DNA of 64,000 nt, taken from contig JBLDXI010000056.1 in NCBI GenBank assembly GCA_047495785.1, positions 558,001 to 622,000 on the forward strand. The letters are read 5' to 3'. Source of the stretch: Lepidodermella squamata (lineage: Eukaryota > Gastrotricha). A program made the translations under genes and the position numbers. Of this stretch, positions 1 to 10,600 are shown piece by piece; within the stretch, counting starts at the first letter, position 1; each line of letters begins with the position of its first letter. The notes under the pieces were generated by a model that searched no databases, was not told where the DNA came from, and worked only from the letters and a program-made list of their open reading frames with translations.

Positions 1-2
1 GT

Positions 3-152
3 AACGATGAATACCGTCGATTTCGAAGCGGCCGCGTTGTGAGGCAAGTCGTTTTAGCCGACTGTGCTGATGAAGACGAGCTGAGAGAATCGCGAAGAAT
101 TGATTGGAGCTACTCTGATAGTGATGATGCGGACGATGGCAAATGGCAGTAA
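3..152 (+). CDS. C-terminal fragment of an unrecognised protein, acidic tail
   Basis: One frame is open from the window edge to a TAA at 150-152 (49 codons). It begins NDEYRRFRSGR and ends in an acidic tail with the run DSDDADDG before KWQ-stop. The 5' part lies outside the window. No domain is recognisable. The sequence just downstream is retroelement debris, so this may equally be the end of a transposon ORF as of a host gene. The open frame is short, so chance is possible. Confidence 0.3.
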   Translation, partial: NDEYRRFRSGRVVRQVVLADCADEDELRESRRIDWSYSDSDDADDGKWQ

Positions 153-769
153 TATGGCAGCGTCGACAATCCTCATCTGGTCTAAGAACGAACCAATCCG
201 ACCAGTTGAATCATTATTCAAGGGTGAGCTTAGAGTTGGATACGCAGTTTACTCATAACTAATTAGGTACATACTAATTACTAATTAGGTAGGCTACCAA
301 GTTTCCCTTCTCCGCTTCAACGCCCAAGTGGTGTTGAAGTACTGTGACTGGATTATGTCCGACTTTGGGACTGTTATTGTCTAGGGACACAATAATCGAA
401 TTAAATGAATTCGATTTCGAAACCTATGTGAATTATCAAATTGACTTGGATATCGGCTAGACACTAGAATCGGCACCAATGCTGGTTCTCATCCTTTCGC
501 GCCTGTAATCGGTACATGCATTTCGCAGACCATTGCCGACAAAAGCGACCCGGAATTCGATGGTCTTGCGGAGATTCGCCCCGCGATGCAAATGTTCGTC
601 ACGTATGCTCGGTTCCCGAACCCGAGGACGATCAATCAATTGACGTAATGACCGTTCCGTTCAAAAGGCGATGCCACCTGAAGCAGTCAGTACATGTCTC
701 AAAGGCCGCACAAGTGGGGCTTCATAATTTTCGCTCGCCTCGCTGTTGGGTCAATGGTATACTATAATT

Positions 770-1082
770 ATGACTTCTTCCGTATGATGGCCGACATGTT
801 GATGGACCAACCCCTTATCAACCTGCTTTATGTGACTCCGAACTGTTGTAAACCTCGAAAAATATAAAGTGATGCTTTTTGGATTCTGCAACACCCTCAA
901 TACTTGGGTGTCACGTTCAGCTGGGAATCTCACATCTCCAGCATCTCCGCGAAATGACGGCCGAGAGCTGGCATGCAACGACGCATCATTGTGCGGAAAA
1001 TACCTACCGGAGCGGTTAGGACTCATGTTTTATAAATCAATGTCCGAAAGCGTAGCAACGTACAGCTCACCAGCATGGGCAT
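770..1082 (+). pseudogene. Relic of a non-LTR retrotransposon reverse-transcriptase C-terminal region
   Basis: Short pieces in different frames resemble the segment that follows the RT palm in jockey/I/R1-like elements. One is LGVTFSWESHIS at about 908-943, like the usual LGV...HI motif. The other is SESVATYSSPAWA, ending at the TGA near 1,082, like the usual Y.SP.W motif. Stops and frameshifts separate them, so the copy is dead. The rest of 153-1,276 shows nothing else that I can support, apart from a small duplicated ACTAATTA-type AT-rich motif near 255-290. Confidence 0.35.
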
Positions 1083-1276
1083 GACAGCCCAAGTCATCCA
1101 TCCATCAATGGATTATTCGAAATTGCGCTGCCCACGACCTAGCCATATGACGCAGATTCTAGCAGGAAAAATATCTGAGATATCGATTTGGTTAATTGAA
1201 AGAAATAGGTAACAACAATCCCTCGGAGGGAAATGTTGACATGGAACTTGCTAGATAAAAATTCAGACATCAATCT

Positions 1277-3775
1277 GGCGGATACTAGCACTACTCCACC
1301 GGCCCGGTTTCGAAAACTGGTAAATCATTACTGAATGACAATGCTAATGTGATCATTTCTCCCCCAAGTAACAACTCTGATTTTTTGTTTCTCAATTTTA
1401 TAGCCTGGAACATATTTAAATTTAGACCAGAATCTTTTCCTGAAATCATACTGTTATTGAAAAAATTTCTTATTGTTGCCCTTCTAGAAACTTGGCATGA
1501 TTCCAAATTTGTGCCGCCCTCTTTGCGTAAAGAATTTTTTGTTATTCATTCACCAGCTAAAAAGCTAAATAATGTGAGAGGTCGTAATTTGTCAGGGGGA
1601 ATTATCGTTTACATTAACTAATCTCTCAAATCAATAATCAAAGTCTTATATAAATCTAGCTACCTGGTTGTTCTCAAAATTGATCTACCTGATTTTACCC
1701 TGCTATTGGCTTTCTGTTATATATTACCGGAAAAAAATGATACGATTCAGCGAAAATCGTTGAAAATTGCTACCAAAAAGAAAAGTTCTACCAAAATTTC
1801 TGGTCAAAAACAGTACAGTGGTCCTTTCAAAAAGCTCTGGGCCGAGACCACCAACAAATTGACTGAAATTAAAAATAATATTCGCATTGAAAACCTCCAG
1901 TCCCAAAAAAGGATTGAAATTATTATTATGGGCGACCTCAATATTCGCACTGGAAATTTAAATAGGACCTACGACAGCCTAGACCCAAACTCGGACTTCT
2001 TCTGCAGTCACGTGCCTCCCAGAAACTCGAAAGATATTGAACTGCCCAAATGCGCTGCTTCAAATCGTAATTACTTTTTTGAAAAGCTGGACGAAATTGG
2101 GCTTTACATCGTGAATGGGACCACACCATCCGACCAGCTTGGAGAATTTACCCATAAAAAACTCGGTGATAACCACAAACAGGCATTCACAGTCGTCGAC
2201 TATGCTTTGGCGACCGAAACCCTCGCCGGGGAAATAGACGATTTTGAAGTTGTTATTAATGGGGGAATCTCAGACCACTACCCGATAGGCCTCAGCCTCG
2301 CTAGAAAAATCAAACTTAGCAATACCGACCACAGTTTTGATGATGACAAAGTCAATTTTCGAGTTAATAAGCATCAATTTGCATCACTGTGGGAGCACTT
2401 TCAGTTGAGAAACGCGCACAAAATCACTGACGAATTATCAGTACAAAACTTGTTACTGACACTCTACAAAGTACACTCTACATAATTTGAATTTCGACAA
2501 AATGGTGGAGGTTATCAATGCGAATACAAAACGTATAACCGCACTGATCCCGAACATGATAGAGAATTTTACTACTTATCTTCCACCGAAAACATTTAAT
2601 ATTTTACACAACTCATACGTCATCGGCAACTACACTTATGCCAGTGGCCTCTGGGGCCAGACAAAAAAGAATAAAGTTTTCTCATTTAACACTCATTTCG
2701 TGAAACAAATTTGTCGAATTCCAACCTCTGCTAGGAATGAACTAGTAAATCGCGAATTCTACCTCGACCCACCTGAACTTGTCCTCACAAAATCAGCCGT
2801 CAGGTACTTTCTACGACTCAAGTTTGAGAACGAGCATGTGCTTATCAAAACTGCCTTTGACGTTATTGACGCAAATAAAAATCTATATCGCCATATTTTC
2901 AAACATTTACAAAGTGATGTCGAAAAACTTGGGGGCACCAACATCTTCACCGCCACTTCTCAATTTGAGGGTTTGGCTCATCTTGGAAAGTGGTACGAAG
3001 TGTGGATAACAAACAACAAAAAATCTATAGCTAATGATTTAAAAACTATATACCAAAATCCTGTTTTTACAGACGAAAATTTCGACAAATTGCTGCTATA
3101 TTCTAATGCTCAAAATGCTTTTTGGTCGGTGAAAAATATTAGGATACTCAGTATGATTAGGACAAACTCTCTCCATAAACCCTTTTGCTATATCAATAAC
3201 TTAGGATTAAAATGCATTTTCTGTCTTAAACATGGTGATTCGCTTGCTACGCCTATTAGAAATTTCCAAGATACTATAGATCTAATATGCCACCTCTATA
3301 TTGAATGTAAATTTATCCCGAACCACACTCCTCTAACACAACTAGCCTCGATCGATAGTATCAATCATAATGTTAATAATTTTGTCAATTCAATTATCGA
3401 ATCCATAGTAACTTGCAAATCCGTCAACAATATCGCACTGCCACACATCTTAACTATAGCTTCTAACTACCGACTCGCTCTTAAATTACACGTTTACCCT
3501 AACAGTAATAACAATTAATGCGTAATTCTCCTGTCCTCTCTTTTCTGTCTTCGCCAATTTATTTAAATAATTCCCACGTCATGATTAGAACTATATGTAT
3601 TATAACTTTATATTATGTATTATAACTTATATTATAACTATATGTTATGCACGTGTATGTATAGATAATATGTATTTTGTCTGTATTTATTGTGTTGATT
3701 CGAAAATATTCCAGGACGCGCCCAAAGCCCACCCGTGGCCGGTGCTAGTTAATTTCTTTTGATCGAATAAAACAT
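1277..3775 (+). pseudogene. Non-LTR retrotransposon copy: endonuclease plus C-terminal domain, RT core missing
   Basis: The copy codes in two blocks. Block one (1,349-2,485, one frame broken by TAA at 1,619-1,621) is an apurinic-type endonuclease of the EEP superfamily. It has an N-terminal IAWN strand, ALLETW (catalytic Glu region), GDLNIRTG at about 1,931 and SDHYPI at about 2,270 (catalytic Asp-His). Block two (2,487-3,518, another frame) resembles the post-RT region. It has NYTYASGLWG near its start and a zinc-knuckle-like C-x2-C (CIFC) followed by H-x4-C (HLYIEC). Complete elements carry several hundred RT residues between these blocks, but here they abut. A candidate polyadenylation signal AATAAA at 3,766-3,771 marks the probable 3' end. 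The in-frame stop and the RT deletion mean the copy is inactive. The clade cannot be assigned without the RT. Confidence 0.75.
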
Positions 3776-3911
3776 TGCTTGCTAAAAATTCAGAAATCGT
3801 CATTTATGGCTGTGTAAAAGGGTGAATAACTGAGATACATTTCATGAACACATGGCATAAAAACTGATGGTATCGAGTAAAATTGAGAAAGTGCTCCATT
3901 TAAGTGGCTAA

Positions 3912-6900
3912 CTAACCTCGATTGGCAGCTCGGCGGCCCCACTCCAGGTTGGGGTTGTCGATGTCGAGCATCGCGCACAGAAGGGCCGTCTGCGCGTTAA
4001 CGTGGTGCGCCACGGCGTAGCGAGCCGCCGCCTGCCGGAACGCACCGCCACGCTCGTGCACGTTCACGCCCTCGGCGTACACCGGCGCCGTCGGCTCGAA
4101 GTTGAGCGGCACGCGCAGGTCGTTGCCGAAGTCGTCGACCAGCTCGGCGATGCGCTGCGCCGTCGGCCGGAACGCCGCCACGCTGTCCGGCGCCGTCGGC
4201 AGCTGCGTGAAGCCGTGGCCGTACGACCACAGCGCCGCTGTCGACTGCACCACCGCCAGCCATTCGGCGTCCAGCTCCAGCTGCGGCTCATCGGCATCGG
4301 CATCCGCACCCGCACCCTCTGCCTTAGCCTTAGCTGTAGACGCTGGGACGTCTATATCGACGACTTCGAGCCAGCGCCGCCGCGGCACGACCTTGTCGAG
4401 GGCGAGGAAGCGCGTCTCGCGCTCGCAGCCCGCATGCTTCACCAGCGCCGAAAATTGACAGTGCATGTGACCTACAATAATAATCATCATCATATTAATC
4501 GTACATAACTTCAAAAATCAGCTGAACTTTATATAGGAAAAGCCGACAGTTCGCTATTATGCTGTGATTACTTCTACTCATAGATGTTTACTATTCTACA
4601 GAATTCATCTCGTCAGCAATTGCTCACCGCATTTCCCACGATATTTTCAATGAAACCCGCTTGCTTGAAATAAAGTCAACATTCTGTCTCGAATTTTCGA
4701 TTCAACGTTCAAGGCCTTTCCGCAATAAACCTAACTTACCAATTTCAAATAGTTCAAATCATTAAATCAACAGTTGTCAGACCTCAGTGTGTCCAGTTAA
4801 TATGAATCAAATCGCCGCTAAACCGTAATTTTTCTATTCCGTGTCTTTTCCTGTGCATTATCTGGCACTTTGTAAAGTTTACCTAAACTGATTGCTATGA
4901 TACGCCAAGGCGACGCCAAGGGTTGACGACGTGAAATACGTCCCCGTGACACTACACGAAGCCATCGATAGAAGCAACGAGGATGCACCTGGTGCTACAT
5001 GTGCGATTCAAGCCAGGTCGTTAAGTCAACATCAGCGCCAAGGATTCGATCGCAAGACAACGCTCTTCTCGTGGGGTTACAGCGCAATTCCCGTTCATTT
5101 TTCGCCAAGTTACAAGTCATCTGAAAATGCCGCTCCTCGCTAGGTTGGATTGTGATAATCTGTCGATGACGCCGCTTTCGCTGTTAGGTATAGTTCCTCG
5201 CAACGATATCAGTTCCAATGTTTTGCATTTCAAGCAACATTTGCGGCTTGGGGGCATGACCTGTCTGGCGAATCTTAAGTAACTGGGCCCGTGGAAATGA
5301 ACGTGAAAATTTTCGCGAGATGACCCTTCCTGCAACAGCCTGTCCGCTCAGGCACAATCTTCTGCCGAGAAATGGTTCCCTCAGCCTCGAAAGTTGGCAA
5401 AACGGTTTCGGCTGGAAGTGAAGCGCCTCACAGTCGCGCAAGTGCTGTTCCACCCTTGCTCTTTGCCGGCTTGGGACAGTCGTTACGGCCTCAATAGTCA
5501 GTATTATTAATTACTAAGACGCGACTTGGTCTCAAGAGGAGCTATCAAATAATCTCTGGGCACTATTCGACATGGCGGGTGGCGGTTTGGGAGAACCAGA
5601 GGGTGAAGAACTCGAATTCACGCTGAAGGAACGTGCGACCGCAGCGGAAATTGAAGACATAAATAATGACGCAAATTTGAGGAAGATTATCCTCGCGTTC
5701 AAAGTTTTATTCGACAACAAAATCGCGAAACTATAGTGTGATTGTGTGTGAAAATGATCAAACGTCGATTGATTGTGGAGTTGCGGTTGCTTTAAACCTA
5801 GCAAACCTGCGAGTGCGCCTTGGAAGAGCTGAAAACTCTTGAGTTACGGCTGGTGCGGCAGTCTTAAGCTGAGATGATATAGACGAAGATGTGGAAGATG
5901 AAACGACCGGAAACACGAGGCTCAACAACCGAGCAACGATTGCCTGAGAATGACTGCCCTCTATTTAACCATCTGGCTTCTAATTTTACCTAATTTTACG
6001 CTAAATTATATAATATGGTATTTCAAAATATGCCCCTTGTATTAATCGCAATTAGAAACTTCTACGATTAAACAAAACCTACCCGCAAAGTAATGTCTCG
6101 GCCGCAGGTGAAAGAGAATTTCTTCGGCTGGAGGCGAGCCGAGCACGCCCGATTCGATGTCGGCTCTGAAGTATGGCTGATCGAAATGCAATTATTATCA
6201 CGTGTGCAAAAAGCAATGGTTGTTATAGTTGTACCTTAAATCTGAGTAATTGCTGAAGGTTTCCGTACTTTTGGATAGAGAAATCAGCAATAAAGCAACA
6301 AAGGTCTGGAGTGGTTTAGTCAACTTACGCTTGTAATGCCACGTGGCCCTGCATAATAAGAAATCAATGCTTCATCATTTTAGGGGCAAACGAAAACTCA
6401 CAGTCGTGGCTCATGAAAATGTCGATCTTGTCGCGTTCCAGCAGTTTCAGCCGAAACAGCTCCAAAGACCGAACCTAATGACAACAATTATTCTATCATT
6501 TCTTTAGCATCTTTACTCTCTCCTATTCAACTTTCTTTTTTTTAAAGATATTCAATATATTAAAGAGTACAGATTATGAAGAAATGAAAGATTACGTACG
6601 TGGTAGATGCTGCGTTTCTCCGACTCGCTGTACGGCAGCGTCTCGTAGTGGCCGCGGCCGAAATCGCCCGGCTTGAAAATGCCTGATGCAATATGTTCAC
6701 GTAAGGCGACTGCAAATCAAGTTATTCGAGATTGGAAGCAAACCTGAGAAGCCGGCGATGCGCAGACCGCCGTAATTGACGACACCGGCCAAGCCCAGGT
6801 AGTAGATGTTGGGCGCCACCCAGCCGCCGTAAGGCTGAAAACACAACGAGATACGAGATATCACTCACTTGAGTAACAATTTTAGGAAAATGAGCCAGTC

Positions 6901-7600
6901 GTTGTGAGTAGTGCGAACTCGAGAAGATGATACACAGATTGATAGACAGGTAGATAACTGAAGGCTACCTTGATATTTCAAGTTGTGGTCAACAGTGGTC
7001 TCAAGCCATGTTTCGGAAATAAATGAGACTTGCCATGTGATTCTCAGAAACTAGCCAATTCCGCTGCCAACTGATTCCAGCTGGTCCCCGATAAATCGAA
7101 CTTGTGGGATTTTACTGTTTCACTGGTATTTCATTCAAAGTTTCATTCGCTTCAACTTGAATTTGATACCAAGATTATTTAATGTCAAAAGTGTGAATCG
7201 GGAAGAAAGAACCGGTATAGAATATTGCATCATATGGAAGAAGAGTGGAAGAAGGAAGAAAGGAAGACTGGGAAGAGAAGACTACGAAGAATAAGCGAAG
7301 GAAGAGGAAGATACCCACCAATTCCTGGAGATAATTGGACGCCTCGTGGTTGCCGCCGATGAAGATGGTGGTGACGGGCGCGGTCGCCTGGCCGGAGTAG
7401 TACTTGTGAAACGAGCCCATGTCGAAGAATTTCGGCGGCATGGCGATGCAGTCGAGGTCGGATGGGTTGCGCAGCGCCTGGAAGTCGCCGCAGATGAGCA
7501 GCAGCGACACGCGCATCTGCTGCGCGCGCTCCATCTCCGCCACCGCCTCGTAGATCTCGTCCAGCGAGCCGTGACAGCAGCCTACCACTGCTACCTTCAT
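3912..7600 (-). CDS. DBR1: Lariat debranching enzyme DBR1, 7 exons, 400 aa
   Basis: This nuclear metallophosphoesterase hydrolyses the 2'-5' branch of excised intron lariats. Exons on the minus strand: 7600-7319, 6834-6744, 6682-6600, 6474-6402, 6348-6329, 6176-6083, 4471-3912. They sum to 1,203 nt with every phase matching. The metal and catalytic motifs are all present: GCCHG (Cys8, His10), GDFQ (Asp39), GNHE (Asn84-His85), SHDWPRG (His175), and G-H-M-H (His216, His218) in place of the common AHLH. The family segments LGSP.AEE and RFLALDK also match. The start is the ATG opening [11 protein letters not shown]. An upstream in-frame Met at 7,672 would add 24 unconserved residues. Exon 5 is only 20 nt and supplies WPRGITS. 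The C-terminus is short: about 400 aa against about 540 in human. The stop at 3,912-3,914 overlaps a potential donor (GAG|GTTAGT), so an extra 3' exon is possible. Confidence 0.93.
4472..6082 (-). other. Large sixth intron of DBR1 (1,611 bp)
   Basis: This intron is much longer than the other DBR1 introns (53-484 nt). The part from about 4,880 to 5,830 has higher GC than typical introns here and holds several unrelated short ORFs. One example is a 54-codon plus-strand frame at 5,571-5,735. None resembles a known domain. An old transposon insertion would explain the size and composition, but I see no terminal repeats. Confidence 0.6.
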
Positions 7601-7743
7601 TGTCAACAACTGTAGTGTATAAATCAACAACTGCGCAGTCTTCTTCTGTCTTTCTCCTCGCAATTTAATCAACTAAATCAACTAAAAACCTGAGTTTCAT
7701 AGGATTTAAAACAAAGCAATGTTGGCATTTCAACCAGTGACTT

Positions 7744-7749
7744 TTTATT
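7744..7749 (-). terminator. Polyadenylation signal for RTF2
   Basis: AATAAA on the minus strand (TTTATT on plus) lies 63 nt past the RTF2 stop codon. It is only about 145 nt before the DBR1 start, so the two genes have almost no spacer. Confidence 0.65.
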
Positions 7750-7811
7750 CAACTCAAAAACGAAAGCAATTTGACATTGTAGGCATTATAAAAAACAGTA
7801 CAAGAGATTGT

Positions 7812-8863
7812 TCATGATCGAATTTTAGTAGCTGGAACAGCCGGCGGCACTGTTTTGCTCGTTGAATTGCTACTGCTGCCGCTGCTCGAGTTGAACAACG
7901 AGCGATAGACAGCCGAACCACTCGACACCGCCTTGTTAGATGTAGATGCCGCTGATAAGATGGCAGAGGCGGTTGACGACGACGAAGCGGCTCCTTCGAC
8001 CTTCGTCTTTTTAGGCTCACTCGCCGAAGAGGCAGCAGGTTTCGAAGTAGCAGCATCCTCATTCGCACCGCGCTTCTCTGCTTTGCCCTTATCCTTGCCC
8101 TTTTTAGCATCTTTAGCTTGGGCACGTCTTAGCTCGATGTTTCTTTTCGCCTCGTCGAGTTCTTGCCCGGCTTCGGGGTTCAGCTGCACGACATCGAGCG
8201 GCCGAATCGCCGTACTGCACACTGGACAGCGAAGGTCATCATCACTAGCAGCAGCAGAGGTAGAGTCTTGGCTCTTCGACAGGACAGTTTCGCGAACAGC
8301 TCTGTCGCTGAGCACACAGCCGCACGGGATCAAGTACACGAATCTACGCAATGCAATGCAATTAATCTCCTGTTTTTGTAACTCATTTCCTCGACTTACT
8401 TGTGTCGGCCATTCATTTCGAGCTGCGTAATTGGGCAAGCAAACTGAGCTACCATTGACGAGTTGGGATTCGACGACGAGGCATCAGACGAAGAACTGGC
8501 GGCTGATTTCGGCGTCAATTTCAACACGTGCACGTCCTTCAATGAGCGAATGTGCGCCATCTTGTCCTCGGACACCTGGTCAGTAAACTTGGACTTGTCG
8601 ATGAGAAACTACAATTAAGATGAAGCAAAATTATTATTGGTATAATGCGCCTTGCGCCTTAGCTCACTCACCTCTAGTACGGACTCTTTGTTGTAGAGAC
8701 GACCCAGTTCGCAGGCGACGATGGGCAGGCGAAGTTGCAGTTGGCTCAGCGCGCACATCAGCCAACGGAATGCCAATTCGATATCCTTATCCTGCACCGT
8801 TTTCTTCTTTTTCTCGCGAACTAGCTCGCAACGCTTGGGAATCGTGCCACCGTCACAACCCAT
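7812..8863 (-). CDS. RTF2: Replication termination factor 2 homologue (RTF2), 3 exons, 310 aa
   Basis: In other eukaryotes RTF2 is a replisome-associated factor that is removed to allow restart of stalled forks. It has an atypical RING-like fold. Exons on minus: 8863-8672, 8608-8400, 8343-7812 (933 nt, phases consistent). The N-terminus MGCDGGTIPKR is the family signature, and IVACELGRLYNKE follows at about 50-62. The RING-like half has CPI (Cys122), LEMNGRHK, CGC (141-143) and CPVC (173-176). A basic Lys/Arg-rich stretch and a low-complexity Ser/Ala tail end in YRSLF and KIRS. The family's YKSLF motif is thus kept. The start is unambiguous because MGCDGG is conserved. Introns are 63 and 56 nt. 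It is co-oriented with DBR1 downstream. Confidence 0.93.
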
Positions 8864-9753
8864 CTTTTTCTTCCAATTTTTAAATAAGTATCTAGAATAA
8901 AATTCGATTTTTATATCTTCATTCCAAACTCTTAACTGACTTGTTTTATCGAAATGGTGCTTGTACGTATAGCAGTTACATAAGCGTGACGCGTGACGCA
9001 TACCGAAATGCTCAAGTTGGAAAGATCTTTTACCTGTAACTTGAAACTTGAACTTGAAAAGGATGAATTTTGTGGAAAAAAAACAGTCTGACCGACTGGT
9101 CGGACTCGAGCGAATTGGCCGTCAGCCTCCCGATAACACGCAGTGGTAATTTTCTATTTTCTTTGCTTTCTCAGATATTTACATTCAACGGAGGCTTGAC
9201 TTGCTCATATAAAGAAAATAGGTGTGTACATTTAGTGGGATACTGAATACTGTATACTGTATAAGTACTGAATAAGTATGCTGCAAAGCTTACAGTCTGT
9301 GGTCTGATCGCGTAAGGACCTGATGTTAGAGAAACAACTCCCGAAGCCACTCAATTGAGTTAGTAATATGTATGAGGCAACCAGCTTGACCATTTAGCTA
9401 TTGCCTCGAATTTTTGAGAATACTTGGCTCAAGTTGTAGAACGCAACTTGGATGAAGAATTAACAAGCAAAACGTATGTTCTGCACCATCGAAAATAAAG
9501 GGCAGCTATCAGCTACAGCAGCAGTTCTACAACATCGAGCAAAAATAGGTAATCGGTAGACGCTGTCCCTCGTAGAGGAACTGGAACTGAAAACTGGAAC
9601 TCGTATGTTTCCCTGGTTTATGCATCGCTAAGAAATCCGGCTGGACTTGCCTGCCTGCCCTCATACCTTGGGGACCTCGGGTCCCCAAGGAAGCAAATTC
9701 AATCATTGGGCAGAGAAAAGCCCTAGTACGCTTCGAAGGCAATTTGCCAATCC
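8864..9753. other. Intergenic DNA upstream of RTF2; no gene seen
   Basis: The first part must hold the RTF2 5' UTR and promoter, but no TATA-like element is clearly placed. From about 9,480 to 9,750 the sequence leads into the minus-strand retroelement fragment and may be its 3' UTR. A short perfect hairpin occurs at 9,666-9,690 and is listed separately. Confidence 0.5.
9666..9690. repeat. Perfect 11-bp-stem, 3-nt-loop hairpin
   Basis: CCTTGGGGACC is followed by loop TCG and the exact reverse complement GGTCCCCAAGG. It lies 64 nt past the stop of the minus-strand retroelement ORF, where a non-LTR 3' UTR would be. It could be a 3' RNA stem recognised by the element's reverse transcriptase, but that is inference. 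Confidence 0.6.
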
Positions 9754-10356
9754 TTAGACAATAGTAGTGGCTCTAGATATATGTAAGGCTAGGCGTTTGA
9801 AGAAAATAAGGGTATTTTTGATAGTGCTCTGATTATTACTAAAAATTCTGACAGGATCATGACCAGTGATACCTGTGCAGAAATAAGACAGATGGTTTGC
9901 CATAAGGCGAAAAGTAACCGTTTCCTTACAAAATATACATACTGTATCCTTCACATTGAAGATGAAATGTTCTAGGTTAAGAAAATTACTATTTGTAAGA
10001 AGTTGCAGAGCTGTGGATCTGAGATCACAGGGTAGAGCTTCGAAGCGTTTAGCAATCCCGAACTCAGATGAAGTCGCTAATGGGTATATATTGTCGTACC
10101 TAGAGTGAAATTGAATAGATAAATCAGTTTTAAAACAGTCTAGTACATGTTGTTCTACTTTAGCAAATATGGTCGAGTCACGAAGAAACCAGAAATCTGG
10201 CTCAATATTATAAGACGCAAAGAATTTTTTGGCGGAGTGGGTAGGGTTGAGAATGCCGAGTTTAGGGCGAGAATGCCAATAAAAAGAAAAGGCATCCTGA
10301 ACCGGCTGGACTTGAAAAAACCTGATATGACAACCAAAAAATCTGAGAACCCGCAA
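9754..10356 (-). pseudogene. C-terminal fragment of a non-LTR retrotransposon ORF2
   Basis: This is a 200-residue open frame with no start context. It carries a zinc-knuckle-like C-x2-C-x11-H-x4-C (CIFC ... HLSYFC) followed by about 40 residues to the stop. The spacing resembles the C-terminal knuckle of the copy at 1,277-3,775, but the rest of the sequence is clearly different, so this is a second family or an older lineage. It is 5'-truncated, as is usual for target-primed insertions. The ARF-like gene begins 245 bp away in the opposite orientation, so the insertion borders its promoter. Confidence 0.6.
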
Positions 10357-10600
10357 AAACTTTATTAAAATGATTTAGACATAATTTTTTGTGAAAATGT
10401 TGCCTTATAAAGTTTAATTGCTTGTTACGTTATTATTTGCATTAATCACAAAAGTTTTCAAAAATAATGTTTTGACGCTGTTCATCGCTTGTTGCCAACG
10501 GGGGCCTCTGGCCGTTGATGAAATCAGGTGAGCGAACCCATGTTTCTGGAGCAAATCCTAGACCTAGAATCTTAGAGTGAGGTACCTATCCATCTTTTTA

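Noticed and set aside
2487-3518. 343-codon ORF as a host gene
   Set aside because: It continues directly from a retroelement endonuclease and carries the post-RT YASGLWG and zinc-knuckle motifs.
3686-3691. Minus-strand AATAAA as the DBR1 polyadenylation signal
   Set aside because: It lies inside the 3' UTR of the neighbouring retroelement, 220 nt past the stop. It is possible but cannot be separated from chance in AT-rich DNA.
5571-5735. 54-codon plus-strand ORF in DBR1 intron 6
   Set aside because: It is short, matches no recognised family, and is followed by stops in all frames. It is not enough to call a gene.
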